DNA of 64,000 nt, from the NCBI GenBank assembly GCA_009760855.2, contig WPIO01000033.1, positions 2,334,501 through 2,398,500 of the forward strand. The letters run 5' to 3'. Origin of the DNA: Cristatella mucedo (Eukaryota > Bryozoa > Phylactolaemata > Cristatellidae). The first letter of the stretch is position 1. Each line of letters opens with the position of its first letter. The notes beneath the pieces were generated by a model that saw nothing but the letters and a program-made list of their open reading frames with translations, did no database searches and was not told the DNA's origin. The position numbers and the translations under genes are program-made. Positions 25,511 to 38,125 of the stretch are shown in pieces.

Positions 25511-27208
25511 GATGGCAGAGGGGTCACACTCGGGTGGGATGGTAAGTTAGTTGTAATAAGATATCTTTTCTCTTCTTAAGATAGCGCTGGAGGTCGTACC
25601 AGGCAGACTAGTCGCACTGACGCCGACCGTTCTACCTTCTTATGAGCAGTTTTGCACTTCGGGGATTAGCAATGTCAGAGCCCACGTTCGACGCCTCATC
25701 CGGTGCTTTGCAATTTCCTATTCAGCGCTTCCGCTTTGTAACGCTGTCTCTTAGGAAACCTGTTTGATGCGACCAGGCGCCAGCGACCTGGTTTCAGCGC
25801 GGCTGGTTGGACTGCAGAGCTGGGTTGGGAGCGGTCAATCTGGGCGTGGCAACCGGTAGCGGCGACCGAACCTGGGCCAGGCTACCCCTGCCGTCCACCG
25901 AGGCTGTAGTTCTGAGAGCAGCCATGGGGCTAAGGACTGCGGCAGCCGGCCGTGGCTCTTTGAATCACTCGCCGTCATCGGACGAACTGGTTGAGCTTAC
26001 CATGACTTCCAGCCGTACGAATTTCTGTGAAGAAGGTGAGGACTAGGCATTGGTCGCCGAACATAAGACTGCTGAGGCGTCTGCGAAGGCCTTAAGCGTT
26101 TAACTTTCGTGGCCCTGCCCTTTGTAAGGAGGCACTCGTTTCATATTTGAAGGCCAACCTAATCCTCATGCCTTATGATTGGCAACCGCTGCCCGCGTAG
26201 CTACCGCCAGCCCGGTGGGGCGCCGCAGTGGCGTGGTTGCATGTCCGAGTACTTTGTACTTCGTCACTGTTCTCACTTTATTTCGGTCTCCGTGCTTGGG
26301 CGGCTCTGCTTCTTTATGCTCCCCTTTACTCGATTGCTTACGCTGAGTGTGATTTAGGGTGGCCATTACGCCAGAGGGCTTATGTTTGCTCACTTTCGAT
26401 TGTTAAGATAATCGTCCAGCGCTGATCCACACGACCGGTCGGTTGTGGGTACAGTGTCCTTATCTTTTCGGCTGACTGCTAGCTTGATCCATCAGAGCGT
26501 GGGGGCGTTGTGTTGACACTTTCCAGCATCCAGGGTTCTGCAGTCACTCCTGATTTAAGACACATGACATTAGGAATTGATTCTAATTTTTGACTTTCAC
26601 GGTCAAGACTTGCCGCCGTGGCCTCTACCCACGTGCTCGCGCTTTATCTGTGTGGGATAGGCAACGATATTCGAGCCCCTTCTGGGCCACTTGGCCATCG
26701 CAGGCCGATACACAGTTGTCGTGTACCCAACCGTCGTGTAACATTTGTTACAGGCATAGCTGTCCTCGTTGTTGAATCAAGTCAGTGTATTTCGAGTACT
26801 AACGTGATGTTAGTGGCTCCTCACATTACAATCCGAAGCATACAGAGGATCCTATTGAAGTTCTATTTTTGCGACATCTTGAAGTAAGCCATGAATCCGG
26901 AGGCTTCATGTTCTTAGCTGACCTATTCGTAACTATGACTTCGGAGTGAGTGTCTCAGCACACAGTCTGCTGTGCCCTACTGGTAGTTTAATATCAGTAC
27001 TACTAGCTTTTGGTTTGCTGAGGTACAAAATCATCAGTTCGAGCACGTACCAACGTAACATAAATGTTGTACCACCAGCCAGGGTTAGCATCTAGTAATG
27101 GTGTCTCCGTGCCGATGTACTATTGCGCCCCCAGCTGTAACAACTTAATCTATGCGAAGCCGTTTGCAGCTCATGATCCGAAAAGTTTTGCAGGATAAGC
27201 TTTCCTTG
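25511..27208. other. No recognisable feature
   Basis: GC-rich at 25800-26000 with a 79-codon plus-strand frame, but no motif and no splice chain. It could hide exons of an unrecognised gene. Confidence 0.35.
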
Positions 27209-27446
27209 AAGTAAGCACTTAGTGGGTCCATGTGATTCGTCCTTTATGTGCTTATGTGTGCTGACACTGTTGCGTGCTGACCCTGTGCATGTCACCCTTA
27301 ACCATGTTTATTCATGTTATTTATCAAACATGATACCACTCACCATTCAATCGTGTTTCCTTTGCAGCAAATGTAAAGTGCTTAAAAAGAGATTGAGTTC
27401 TCTGAGGGTGCTTTATCAAGTGTACTTTTATTATATTATTATAAAT
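27209..27446 (+). mobile_element. LINE family A, 3' untranslated region
   Basis: Sense copy of the 3' untranslated region only: cttatgtgtgctgacactgt, ccctgtgcatgtcaccctta, gcaaatgtaaagtgcttaaa, agattgagttctctgagggt, ATT end. Confidence 0.9.
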
Positions 27447-28435
27447 AGCAGAAATCACCAGACAGCAAAGCCAGCAGGACATGGATAACATGGCCCCCAT
27501 AGCATTTATGACATTTTCGTATATGCTGGCAGCCTTTTCCGGCCCAATATAGCAAAGGTTAAAAAATGATCAATAAAAGCTAGTTAAGACCATATAAGAC
27601 TTATCTGACACCAAACACCTTTTGGATACAACTAAAGCTATTAGCAAAAATCCAATGTATTTCTTCAAAGTGAGAGGCTAGGTATTCAATTGAGATGAGG
27701 ATATATCCGTTTAGAGGCCAAGAGGGTGGTCAGAACGTTAAATGCTTCTTATCTTTTATCAAAACCCAAGGACACTAGAATGTTTGACCGTGCCAGTGGA
27801 TATATGCTAGTTGGCTAGGCTCTGCCAGCAAAGAAGCAGCCATGTTCCTAGCACCAATTATGCAGAACTTGCAAACGTTCGGCAATGCTTACCTTATTAT
27901 CGAAAATCCCCACAACTAGGCACTGCCTACCTAATTGCTCAGTGAAAGTCTATGGCAGATTGTTGCCGTGGCCTTACCCTAACCTCACAGCCCCAACACT
28001 GTCCTACCATAGATTATCGTTTGCTCATTGCCTTTTGACAGCGTCCCTGTGTGACAGACGGCACCACAGTCGTGGATTGCTGCTGTAACTTATCTGTCGG
28101 TTCGTACCTGCCTAACCTTCAGCTAGCTGTAGCTAAGCTGTCGGCAAGTTGTTTTGAATTACTTGTGAAATACCGCAACTTTTAAAGTTGCTTATGACAT
28201 GCCCCCACTACTGGTTTGCTGCCTAACTTTGAACTGCCAGCATCTACATCGCATCTTAGTGATTTCAGAGCATAGCAATCCTAATGTCACTTCGAAACGG
28301 GGAAAGCCTCAGCCTACAAATTGGCTCAGGGAACACTGTAGCTTGTGCATGGAATCTGGGCACCCACCACATCGGTAGTCTGTCTGCTTCCAGTTCCATA
28401 ACTTTGCTAACATTTGAAACTTCAATAACCGTCTC
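27447..28435. other. No recognisable feature
   Basis: Between two LINE A remnants. No open frame above 70 codons with a motif. Confidence 0.4.
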
Positions 28436-29030
28436 TTGGCAGGCCTTCCTGCTAGTGCAATTCACACAATGCTCTTACAGATTGCCTAAAACTCCGCAGC
28501 TAGGCTTGTCTGTCGTGAACTTGGCGACTGCACCAATGCAGCATCTTTCCGACCTAAACTGGCTCCCCTTCAAGCAGCGCACCGACTTCGAGGTCATGCC
28601 ACTCTCTTTTGAGTTCTCCTACTATCTTTTCTGGCTTACCCATTTGAAATTATCGATGGGCCCCACACCTGCTACTCATTTGGCTCAGATTGTTAAGCTT
28701 GGCCTCTAACCTCGAATCCTTTGGACACTGCTTTCAGTACATAGGCACCTACGGCCGGTATCCCTCTACCACTGACGTAGTAACGTTCCTATGACTCAAT
28801 GACATATTAAGTGAATCTCACTGCCCAGCTGTTTTTCACGGCACATATTTTATCTTTGTGAATCGTCATTTATGTTCTAACATGCAAGCTATGATTGTGC
28901 ACACCATTTTCACTGATCAACTGCTATGGTTCCTTTCCAGCCTATGTGGAATGCCCAGGGTGAGATTTAGGGATATCACGGTACTATATCAGCTTTCTGG
29001 TATTATAATTGTTATTAGTATTATATGTGG
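28436..29030 (+). mobile_element. LINE family A, diverged
   Basis: Sense copy starting near the CNSLLA-type block and running to the tail. Readable: ctccgcagctaggcttgtct, tgtcgtgaacttggcgactg, tctttccgacctaaactggc, then a worn 3' end (tatgtggaatgcccagggtg). Older than most family A copies here. Confidence 0.75.
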
Positions 29031-29242
29031 TATCAAACACTAGGGTGGGTCATGGCCAGGCATTTTGTATGATTACATCAAGGTTCCTCAATCATGTTTG
29101 CCTGAGCTGTCAGAAGAATGCAGCTGGGTAAGCTTATGTATTTGCCAGCTTAGAGAGGCTATGGTCACTGACAGCCGGTGGTCTTCACCCTGCTATCATT
29201 GCAACTGCATTGGGGTTCCTTCGCTAGAAGTATAAACAAAGC

Positions 29243-29330
29243 GTTTGTATAGCACCCCAAGAGAGGTAAGTCTCTTGCTTGGTAGTTTGCATATGCTGGA
29301 AAGGAAGCATGCCAGTCGGTTAGTGAGTGT
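29243..29330 (-). mobile_element. LINE family A, solo 3' tail
   Basis: Antisense tail: tgtatagcaccccaagagag, gtaagtctcttgcttggtag, then tgctggaaaggaagcatgcc. It lies about 115 bases before a longer copy in the same orientation. Confidence 0.68.
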
Positions 29331-29445
29331 TGACTGCCCTCACTATCTCTGCTCACTGCCCGTGCTCGGACCCGAGAGCTGCCCACAGTGGCCTCGTTTG
29401 CTCTCTGCCCGTGGCTGTATTGCATCTAATAACACTACAGCTAAT

Positions 29446-31060
29446 AATAACAAAATAATTATAAAAATAATAATACATTTGATATGGCGCCTTCAGAGAA
29501 CTCAATCTCTTTCTAGGCACTTGACAGCTACTGCAAAGGAAGCAAGATCAAATGGTTAGTGGTAGCAGGCTCAATAAACAGCAAGAATAACATGGTTAGG
29601 GTTGACGTGCACAGGGTCAGCATGCAAGTATGGTTAGTGGCAGCATGCACAGTGTCAGCACGCATAAGCACATAAAGGTCGAATCATAGGCACCCACGAA
29701 ATGCTGTGATAAATAGATGCGTTTTTAGCATCTTTTTAAATGTGGTCAAGTCAGAAGATGTCCTGACACAAATCGGGAGTGATTCCAGGCTTTGGGAGCA
29801 TACTATCTAAAGGCAGGGTCTCCAAAGGATTTGAGGTTTATTCGAGGTATAGGTAAACAATTAGATTCCGAAAAGCAGGTGGTACGATGCTTAATCTGGT
29901 TGGGCAGTAGATCTGATAGGTAGGCTGGAGCCAAAGAATGAAGGGACTTAAAAGTGAGCGACAGAACCTTGAAGTGTATGTGTTGCTTGACTGGGAGCAA
30001 GTGCAGGTCGGCAACAAGTGGTATGATGTGGTAACTGTGCAGGTCACGACATAGAAGTCTAGCTGCAGATTTTGCACCAGCTGTAACCACCTGATTGCAC
30101 AGGCCAGTAGACGAGCAAGCAGTTCGTTACAGAAGTCTATATGGGATGTCACAAATGCATGGACCAATTTAGATGTGGTATCCCTGTCTAAACAAGACCG
30201 AATTTTACCAATATTATGTAGCTGAAGGTAAGCCAAATTAACTGGAGTTGATGTGGTTGTCTAATTAAAGGCCAGTTTGGAACAGGGCACATAGATTTTG
30301 TGCATATGCCACAGAAGATATGCTGGCAGAACCGATTGTGAGCAGCTCCCACTGAGATCGGACCTGAGCCATTTCAATGCAGTGCCAGTGATTCACAGGC
30401 GAAATGAGAGGCGCTCAAGGAGTACTGTGATCGATAGTATCAAAAGCTGCCAAAGATCGAGAAAAACAAGCCGAGATACTCTACCGAAGTCTGCATTCCT
30501 AAGGCAGTCGTTATACACCCGAAGCAATGCTGATGCTGTGGAGTGATTAGCTCTAAAACCAGACTGGAACTTTCTAGCAAGGTTTGAAGTTTCGCTATAC
30601 GAGTCTAGCTGGTCTTCCACGACTCACTCCAGTGTCTTTGACATAAATGGTAGAAGGGATATTGGACGGAAGTTGCTCAAGTTTTCTTGGTCGTAGTGTT
30701 GCTTTCTTGAGTTGTGGCTTGACTATGTGACCTGAGGCTAATGACATATTTATGATGTTAGTTATGCATGGCAGCACCAGATCAATGCATGGTAGACGCA
30801 GGGCAGTGGAAATAGGGCCCAGATAACTAGTTGTCTTCTTTGATTGGGATGTGAACTTCAGGACGAGGTCACTAGTAACCTGCTTGAATGTAGAAATTGA
30901 GGTGCTGCATGGAATTGAGGGACACGATTTCAAGCGGGATGCTGCCATCTTAGGGATGGACTCACTGATCTTGTCTATCTTGGTGACAAAGAAGCTAGAG
31001 AAGCGATCAGCTAGATCATCATCACAAGGATCACTAGGTAAGGAGCTAACCTGGGGTGTC
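29446..31060 (-). mobile_element. LINE family A, long copy with internal deletion
   Basis: Antisense copy, 3' end on the left (ATA run, cgccttcagagaactcaatc, tctttctaggcacttgacag). Reverse frames show [20 protein letters not shown], then DSYSETSNLARKFQSGFRAN HSTASALLRVYNDCLRN split over two frames, and, furthest upstream, SIPKMAASRLKSCPSIPC and LGPISTALRLPCIDLVLPC. The block between about 30245 and 30400 is compressed, so the A-D-D catalytic segment is missing. Confidence 0.9.
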
Positions 31061-33296
31061 GTCGCCCCTCTGCTGCCGATCGCGCTGCCTCTTCCGGCTG
31101 GCTTCAGGGGCTGCTATTATGCAGTGCCTGATTATGTCTGATGCTGAGTGCAAGCAGCTCAGGTGGAGGAGGGGTGCTGGCCAGGGTTGTTGCTGCTATC
31201 GATGACAGGCCAACTCTCTCTTCCCACAGCTCCCGGACCACACCCTTCACCAAAGCCAGTAATCTATGCTCGTGACCTCGGATACCCGGCAGATCACACT
31301 CTTTCCAGCTTGTTGGGGATGGAAATGACGACTTTATGGTCGAGGCAGGGACGCAGACTGTGCCTAAGAGCAGATGCTTGCATTTTGCAACCCAGGTCGT
31401 GGATTTTAGTCCTTCTGCTGGCAATCCTGCATTGCCCACTGGCATCGGATGCTGCTGCTTTAGGAATGAGCTTATTGTATCAGCCGACGGCCATCTTTTT
31501 TCTTTACTGCCTAGTGCTTATCGGCACACCTGCCTCAGCAGCTCAATGTCACTAAGCTGGTCGACAAGAACAGCAGGGCATGCCAGGCCCCAGGTTCGGC
31601 CCACCGACTCGAGGTTCCAGCTGTCAGTGCACCTATCCGACCTTAACTGGAGCCTTCGTTTTCAGCTCCTACAGCTGCATGGCTCTGTCAGGCTTGACTT
31701 TGCTTGTCTTTGCCGATAATCCCGGGAGAGACGCAGCTGCCGGGACTTGGGTACTGGAATTCTATTCTGCCCCTTCACCTGGCAAGTGCTTTGAGGGACG
31801 TTCTTATTCATGCAGGCTCGGGTGTCGGTTCTCCACTCGACCATGAGCACACGGGAGGGGCAGAGAGGTCGGGTTTTGTACCTGGAACCGGCCATGCGAG
31901 CGAGAAGTGAAAGCGAACCGCCACGATACGTGGCGGCGCACTGGCCTGGCTTGACCTCGCCACCTTTTTTTTAGTACCAGGCTCTGGCGGTCTCAGAGAC
32001 GAAATCTGGCAAACGCCAACGTTGCAGGTGAATGGAAAGAAATTTCTGGAGAAAGGCATCGAGACATCGTTGGGCACTAGCTATGAACGGAGGGTAGCAG
32101 GCAGAATCCGGTCAGCCGAGTTCAAACACTGCCCAGATTCGAGTTGCTGTCGTCTCGATCGAGCTTGGGGTTATATAGAGAAATAACTGGACTGTGCCAT
32201 ATCTAGCGGTGGATGGGGCTATAATCAGATCAGGACGTTAAAGTAGAAGAACCTTCGAGCTAAGGGTCGTTCGTTCTTCAATGTTTAGTTTATCAATGCT
32301 GGCCGAGCCAAAGAGCCGATGTATTTGTCGTCCTACTACTTAACCTGCATGGGAACTGAAGTTGCTACTTCCTGCCGCCGCAACTGCTGCCGTCGCTGCT
32401 ACTATGCAGTATGCTCATATCAGCTAACACGTGGACATTACCAGCCTTATTGAACAACATCGGGGGGGGGGGGGGGGGAGGAGTCAGTGGCAAAACCGTT
32501 TGAAAGCTTTCTGCCTGACTTGACTGGCATTTAGTTCCAGTACCTCGTGATAGAGCCAGTTTATTGCTCGTGGCCAATGTAGCATTAAGTACATCCGCAT
32601 AATGATGCATATGACCAGCAAGCTTGGCTACTAGCCAATCTGAAGTCGGAAGCAGTGCATCTGTGTTGCAATAGTGGCAGGCTGCTCACCCTCCTTCATG
32701 CTGCACGGCTTCCTGCTATACAAAACCGCTGGAATGTGCACTGCCAAATGTTCAATGGAAAGCATCGTCATGCATGCCTGCCAGCAAACTAGTGGGAGCA
32801 AGGCTGTTGAGAGGGGGCTGCTGAGGATTCGGACTGCCAACGTATTATTTGCAGTTCCTGAATTATAACGACTGGGAACTGCTTATGTCATAACCCATGG
32901 TTAGATGATGTAAAAACTTAAGTCATGTAATGGCAGTCAGCTATGCTCTAGGCATCGAGCAGGCAGTTCAGTTGTGCCTTTGCATTCGGATGCTGCACCT
33001 AAAATCCTCTAGACTTTGTTTAACGGTTCAGCACTTCACCAGTATTAGTTGCACGTCGGCGAGGACTACTAGCACAGTCACCAGTGCTGAGCTCAACGCC
33101 TAAGGACGTCAGATCAGATGCTGTTAAGTCCTTTTTTCACACTTGACTGATATGGAGGAATCGGCTGGCAGGTTGCTACCTGAATACCTACCTCTATAGC
33201 CTTCTTGAGATTGGCTACCTGATTCAGGGTATTTAGTAGTAAACTTTTTTTTTTAGTAAACTTTTGTATGTAGTGCAATGTATCAGTAACTATGTC
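31061..33296. other. Unrecognised, GC-rich in its first half
   Basis: Long overlapping frames on both strands at 31100-32080 (up to 135 codons) reflect GC-rich, stop-poor sequence. They share no motif with known families. The poly-G tract lies at 32461. Confidence 0.35.
32461..32478. repeat. Poly-G tract
   Basis: A run of 18 G residues on the + strand. Long G runs are also a common place for assembly length errors. Confidence 0.9.
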
Positions 33297-34505
33297 TGTA
33301 ACGCGGCAAAGCCACAAAGACTATGTGGATGTTACGATGGATAGTTTTCTGTTGCAAACTCAAAGTCTAAGTGGCTTTTAGTATGCATACGGTAGCCAAC
33401 AGACTTCACCTCACGAAACAAAGAGAAAAAGAAATGCATAGCTGAGCCAGGAGGGCAGTTGAGGTGGTGAGTAGCATGGAAGTAGCAGCTCAGGACTGCT
33501 CGGAAGGATGCACTGCTGTCCGAATAGAGTGAACTAGCTAATTTATTGTCCATACAAAACCCAAGGGCACGAGGAGGCTGGAACTGGTGCAGCAGTTCAG
33601 CTTGGTAGGAAGTAGCCGAAAGGTGGCCTGCCTTGTAGGTCAGCTAAAGAACTCGACTCTGTATCCACTGATAATCGGAAGTCATCGCAGTTCCTTCAGC
33701 AAAGGGGACACACAGTGAGACCTTCGTTTTTTTTAACTAGCCTTGCAGCCATATTCATCATCAGCAGTAATGGCCTAATGGCTTTTATCGCTAGCCCAGC
33801 CAAAATGGAATTGCATCAGTCCAGCTGAGAAAGAACTAAGGAGCTAGGCAAACTTTTTTTGAAGCCACCGTGGTAGAATGTCCCTAATTTTAAGTAGGGA
33901 TCAGACGTGATGGCTAGGTATGAAGGCAGTCTTCCTAATGAAACTTTCAAAATTTAGGCAGCTGTCAAAGACGACACCTAAATTCCGAGCACATGGTGAC
34001 GGTCGCACATCAGCATCACCTATTACAAGAGCAAAGTCTTCTAGTCCAGCCACACGCTTGGGGTGTCCTACTTGTAGGAGTTCTGTTTTATCGTCGTTAA
34101 GTTAAAGGAATTTGCCAACATTCAAAATATAATGTCTCCTAGGCAAGTATTCAGTTTATGAGTCGCTGCAGCGGATTCCCACGGCTTAAAAGACAAATAC
34201 ACCTGAGTATCATTAGCATGGAAGTGATTTCCGATTCCATGGCCGAAATTACTTTGACATGAGGTTCAGTAGAAATGGAGAACAGCAAAAGACCGAGGAC
34301 GGACCCTAGTGGAACTCCACAGATGACTAGACGAGACCTGACTCCCACACGACACGGATTGAACACGACCAGGCAAATACGATTTGAATCATGCCAGTGC
34401 TTCGTCTGCCAGACCGATCGTTGTTCTCAATCGTTCAAGTAGGATATCGGGATCAATAATGTCGAAGGCAGCTGATAGATCCAGCGGAGCTAGTGCAGTG
34501 ATTAG
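33297..34505 (-). mobile_element. LINE family B, RT copy, degraded
   Basis: Antisense copy parallel to that at 23915. Left end: acgcggcaaagccacaaaga, ctatgtggatgttacgatgg. Readable reverse frame GVPLGSVLGLLLFSISTEPH; the catalytic block is damaged. A deletion removes the segment equivalent to 24140-24215 of the better copy. Confidence 0.9.
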
Positions 34506-34561
34506 GTTAGTCTAATGCCTCATCCTGGCAACATTCCTAGCTAGGAACCATTTTTCAAAGC

Positions 34562-34918
34562 GTGGCTCTATCCAAAACATCTTTGATCATGCTCCTGATC
34601 TGGCCCTTCTTTATTTGTTTTTCAGTCACAATTGTATCATTTGTGTTAAGTGCTCTTTTAGTTGCTGCTCAATTGCTAGCCTGGTTTGACTTGTTTGTGA
34701 ACTCACTACTGCCAATGACATTTATTCACGAAGAATCCAATAGGCACGACCGTCTTAGTGTTAGTAACTCTATTTGCATTCAATTTTCTCTTTGTCGGCA
34801 TTGCACGAATGCTCTGAAGAGCTTAGCAGACTCACTAATGACGTCTGCTCTGTGGCTCGACGTTTTTTTTCCGAAGCCCAAGCTCAATTGGGAAAGCTTG
34901 AGGTCTATTTTCACCTAG
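34562..34918 (+). other. Unassigned 118-codon open frame
   Basis: The frame begins with a strongly hydrophobic stretch (about residues 8-45, possibly two helices) and ends polar. It sits between two LINE B copies. A phrase FDLFVNSLL vaguely resembles the region after the endonuclease of CR1/L2 LINEs, so it may be an old LINE piece. No splice sites or family motif support a host gene. Confidence 0.2.
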
Positions 34919-35159
34919 TTTCGAGCAGGTAGGGGCGAGTGGAGCGATTCAACTGCCAGATTAATACATATAAGTCTCGTGATAGCTCTCACAAGACTAA
35001 CGGTGACCATTTTCTTGTGGAGGTTGAGGTCTTTGAATGTGCATGCTTGCACGTGCATGCCTGCGACATTAGAAGTGTCAAGGGCGTTTTTCTCGCTAGA
35101 TGGGGAAATGAGAATTTTCGGCATTGGCACCTACTCACACCGTGATCGGCAACTTGTTG

Positions 35160-35862
35160 GATTCTCGTCTAAGATAAGAAGCTGTCTTCCATGGTGGCTT
35201 GCAAAACATTTAACTAGCACCCCAGTTCTGTCATGGCTTGATTATTGTAATTCCCTTTTGGCTGGGCTACCAAAAAAGCAACTAGGCACCGCAGATGGGT
35301 ATGAATATGGCTACAAGGCTGGTTTTTAAGTCTCAGAGATTTGACCATGCATCTCCTTTTCTAAAAGAGCTAGGGTGGCTGCCGGTTGATGAACGGATAC
35401 AGAGCAAAGTTCTTACACTGACCCACAAGGCCCACCACGGCTTGGCTCCTCCATACCTAGCTGAACTGCTGCACCAGTTTCAGCCTCGTGGTGCCCGCAG
35501 TTCTTGTATGGACAATAAATTAGCTGTTCCATTCCGCACCCCCAGCTTAAAGACCGTTGGTGATAGAAGCTTTAGCTCTGCAGGTCCTGACGACAACTAT
35601 TCTCCTGCTGCCGACAATGGCTCATTCTTTCCAGGGTTCTGAGCTGCTACTTCCATGCTACTTGCTACCTCAACTGCCCTCCATTCTCTGCTATGCTTCC
35701 CACTTTCTCTTTGTTGTGTGAGATGAAGTCTGTTGGCTATTGAATTCGTACCGAAAGTCACTAGGCTGTGATTTCACTATGCAAAACTCTCTTACATAAC
35801 ACCCACATAGTCTTTGTGGCTCTGTAGAGTTACAGACGGAGATATATTACATTACATTATGT
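35160..35862 (+). mobile_element. LINE family B, 3' half
   Basis: Sense copy: [47 protein letters not shown], then GDRSFSSAGP and a deletion. It ends with a tagagttacagacggagata / ATTAC-type tail. Two open stretches overlap around 35295 through a one-base shift. Confidence 0.93.
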
Positions 35863-36117
35863 ACCTCGATGTACCAAGACTCAACAAGTTGTGACACAAG
35901 TCGCATATGATGCTGAGATCAGCAAATTTTTAATTGTAGACATGCTGCTTCCGGTTTACTTCCAGATTAGTCATGGTTTGTGCAATAATATTTTTCTTTA
36001 ATGTGGAAATCGTCAAGAATTTTGATCCCATTTCTAACACGTTAGTCTTTTTAAAGGTACCATAAACAAGGATTAGATTGTTGGACACATTTTTATAGTA
36101 TTTTCTTGACATATAAT

Positions 36118-36886
36118 CTTAAGAAGGCTGCCTCAGCAGCTATCCATCATGTCTGATCCCTGTCTAGGATTAGGACTATCTATCACGATGGCTTGCTAGA
36201 AATTTAACCAACTCCCTAGTTTTGTTTGGGCTGGACTATTGCAACTCCATCTTGGTTGGGCTACCGAAAAAAGCCATTGAGCCTCTGCAGCTCGTGGTGA
36301 ATATGGCTGCAAGGCTAGTCAACAAATCCCAAAGGTTCAGCCATGTGTTTTCTTTGCTAAAGGAGCTACAATGGCACCTTGTTAATCCACGGATACAGAT
36401 GCAAGTTCTTGCACTCACCTATAAGGCTGCCGTGGCTTAGCCCTTTCGCACCTTGTCGAACCCATGAACCAGTTTCAGCTTCCTCGTGCCCTAAGCCCTC
36501 TTTGGGTATTAAATTAGCTGTTCAATTCCTTTGCTTAAAGACCATTGGGACAGAAGCTGTTGCTCTGGAGATTCTTGACAGTGGAACTCACTCCAACGAT
36601 TCTTGTGCAATAACATCTATTCTCCTATGCCGAATGTGGTTCATTTTTTCCAGCCGTCGTGAGCTGCTGCTTCCATACTACACACTACTTTCAATGACTT
36701 TCTGACTCAACTATGCTTGTCACTTTCTCTTTCTTCGTAAGATGTGATCTGTTAGCTACCTAATTAATACCGAATGCTATCTGTTAGCTACCTAATTAAT
36801 ACAGAAAATTTTCCTGCAGATCATCTACTTAGTGTTTGTGGCTTTGTGGAGAGACACACGGACATGCATTACATTACATTGCATTA
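36118..36886 (+). mobile_element. LINE family B, 3' half
   Basis: Sense copy about 250 bases after the previous one: GLDYCNSILVGLPKKAIEPL, MAARLVNKSQRFSHVFSLLK. It contains a 32-bp tandem duplication (36747-36778 repeated from 36779) and ends in an ATTAC-rich tail (acatgcattacattacattg). Confidence 0.92.
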
Positions 36887-37077
36887 GGGTGGCAAGCACT
36901 TCCTGAATACTGCCTGCCTCCAACAACATCATGCCTAGATGTTGCAGACTCCTGTGCAGGTATTCTGGTTGATACTCTATATATTCACTTGCAAGGCCTT
37001 TTCTATAGGTTGAGTGACAATTGGAAGCTAATGACGTTTGGAGTTAAACCCGGGCCTATGGTAATGAAGGTGAGCAC

Positions 37078-37255
37078 TTTACCCCACGTCAGCTGTTCTT
37101 TATGTGCTCACTCATGCTAGATGATACGGTGCATGTCGTGATCACTTTATTAATCAGTTTATTTGCTTTCTTTTCAGCAAGTGTGAAATGCCTGGAGAGA
37201 GATTTAGTTATTTTGAGTGCTGTACAAATATATTATCATCTATTGCTATTGTTAT
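37078..37255 (+). mobile_element. LINE family A, 3' end
   Basis: Sense tail: ttttcagcaagtgtgaaatg, cctggagagagatttagtta, then an ATT-type end. Preceded by a worn 3' untranslated region (tttatgtgctcactcatgct). It lies 300 bases upstream of the first TMC segment. Confidence 0.7.
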
Positions 37256-37554
37256 AACCAATCACCCTAACCCTGGCATTCAAGGATTAGGATGTTAATA
37301 TCGATCACATAACGTATAGCTCTGATCCTAATTACTCAGGCTGTGAATATCCTACCATTTCAGCTCTGATCTGAGTACCCTTGTCCAGTCATGCGCAACA
37401 ACTATTTTGACTCGGAATGAAATGCTGGTTTTTGTGCCATGTTGCTAGCGGCTGATTACTAAGCTAAGTGAGTTTATTTTAAGACATCTGCCGTGCAAGC
37501 TAGTAAATCTGCCTCTAGACCATATATATCCTCACGTTTATGCATCTGTTCTAG

Positions 37555-38125
37555 GTTGTCTTGATCCATTATCGGCTGATTCAGGTGGTGCAACGCCATC
37601 GAGCGTTACTGTGAGCATAGACGTTGGTAGCATCGTTGCTGAAGGCCAGGTTGCAGCAGCTGATTCGGACGAAAATTTATATGAACTAATCGATGCCTCG
37701 CAATTTATGGCTGACGGGAACATCCGTTCACAGCTGCCAAGCAGGAGCTGTGATGCTGTGTTGAAGAAAGTCTTGCCTGCTGAAAATGAGCCACCGGCTT
37801 CCCGCGGCATGTCGTTAATCCGCCGAGGTGCATCAATGCATCGACGGTCACAGTCATCAAACACGACAGATCGAAAGCATGGCAGTCATGCAATGTATCC
37901 TGTCGGTCCTGACGATGTGTGTATGGACGTGTTTGCGGAAACAGCCCTACCCAGGGGTAAAGGTGTCGACACTTTTGATATTGGGACTAGAAGGGAGCTT
38001 GCTGAGGCTGGCACTATGAAGCGCACTGTGAGACTGTCAGTCGTTGTTGATGAGGGTCAGCGCTGGCGGGACTTGCAGAAGGTGCGACATCTGACATTAA
38101 GCTTGGACCATAAGAGGTCGACAAG
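37555..38125 (+). CDS. TMC: TMC gene, N-terminal cytosolic segment
   Basis: This segment gives an open frame of about 190 residues after a plausible acceptor (tgttctag) and ends at donor gtatgc. It enters in phase 1 and leaves in phase 2. It has no membrane segment, as expected for the cytosolic N-terminus. It starts acidic and Ser-rich, then contains LPSRS followed by [13 protein letters not shown], an arrangement I recall from TMC7/TMC5 N-termini. It ends in [11 protein letters not shown] plus a split Arg, matching the family pattern L-x-L-S-x-x-K-R-x-x-R that precedes TM1. A LINE A fragment begins about 40 bases beyond the donor and the open frame runs into it, so the donor sets the end. 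No in-frame ATG lies between the acceptor and the first residues, so earlier exons must exist; I did not find them. Confidence 0.62.

Noticed and set aside
31104-32077. Overlapping open frames up to 135 codons on both strands
   Set aside because: Mutually overlapping, no family motif, no coherent splice chain; treated as chance in GC-rich sequence.
36836-37069. Open frame ending at a gtgagc donor upstream of the first TMC segment
   Set aside because: Its open frame ends in phase 0 while the 37555 segment needs phase 1; the required frame has a stop 24 bases before the donor. The start overlaps a LINE B tail.
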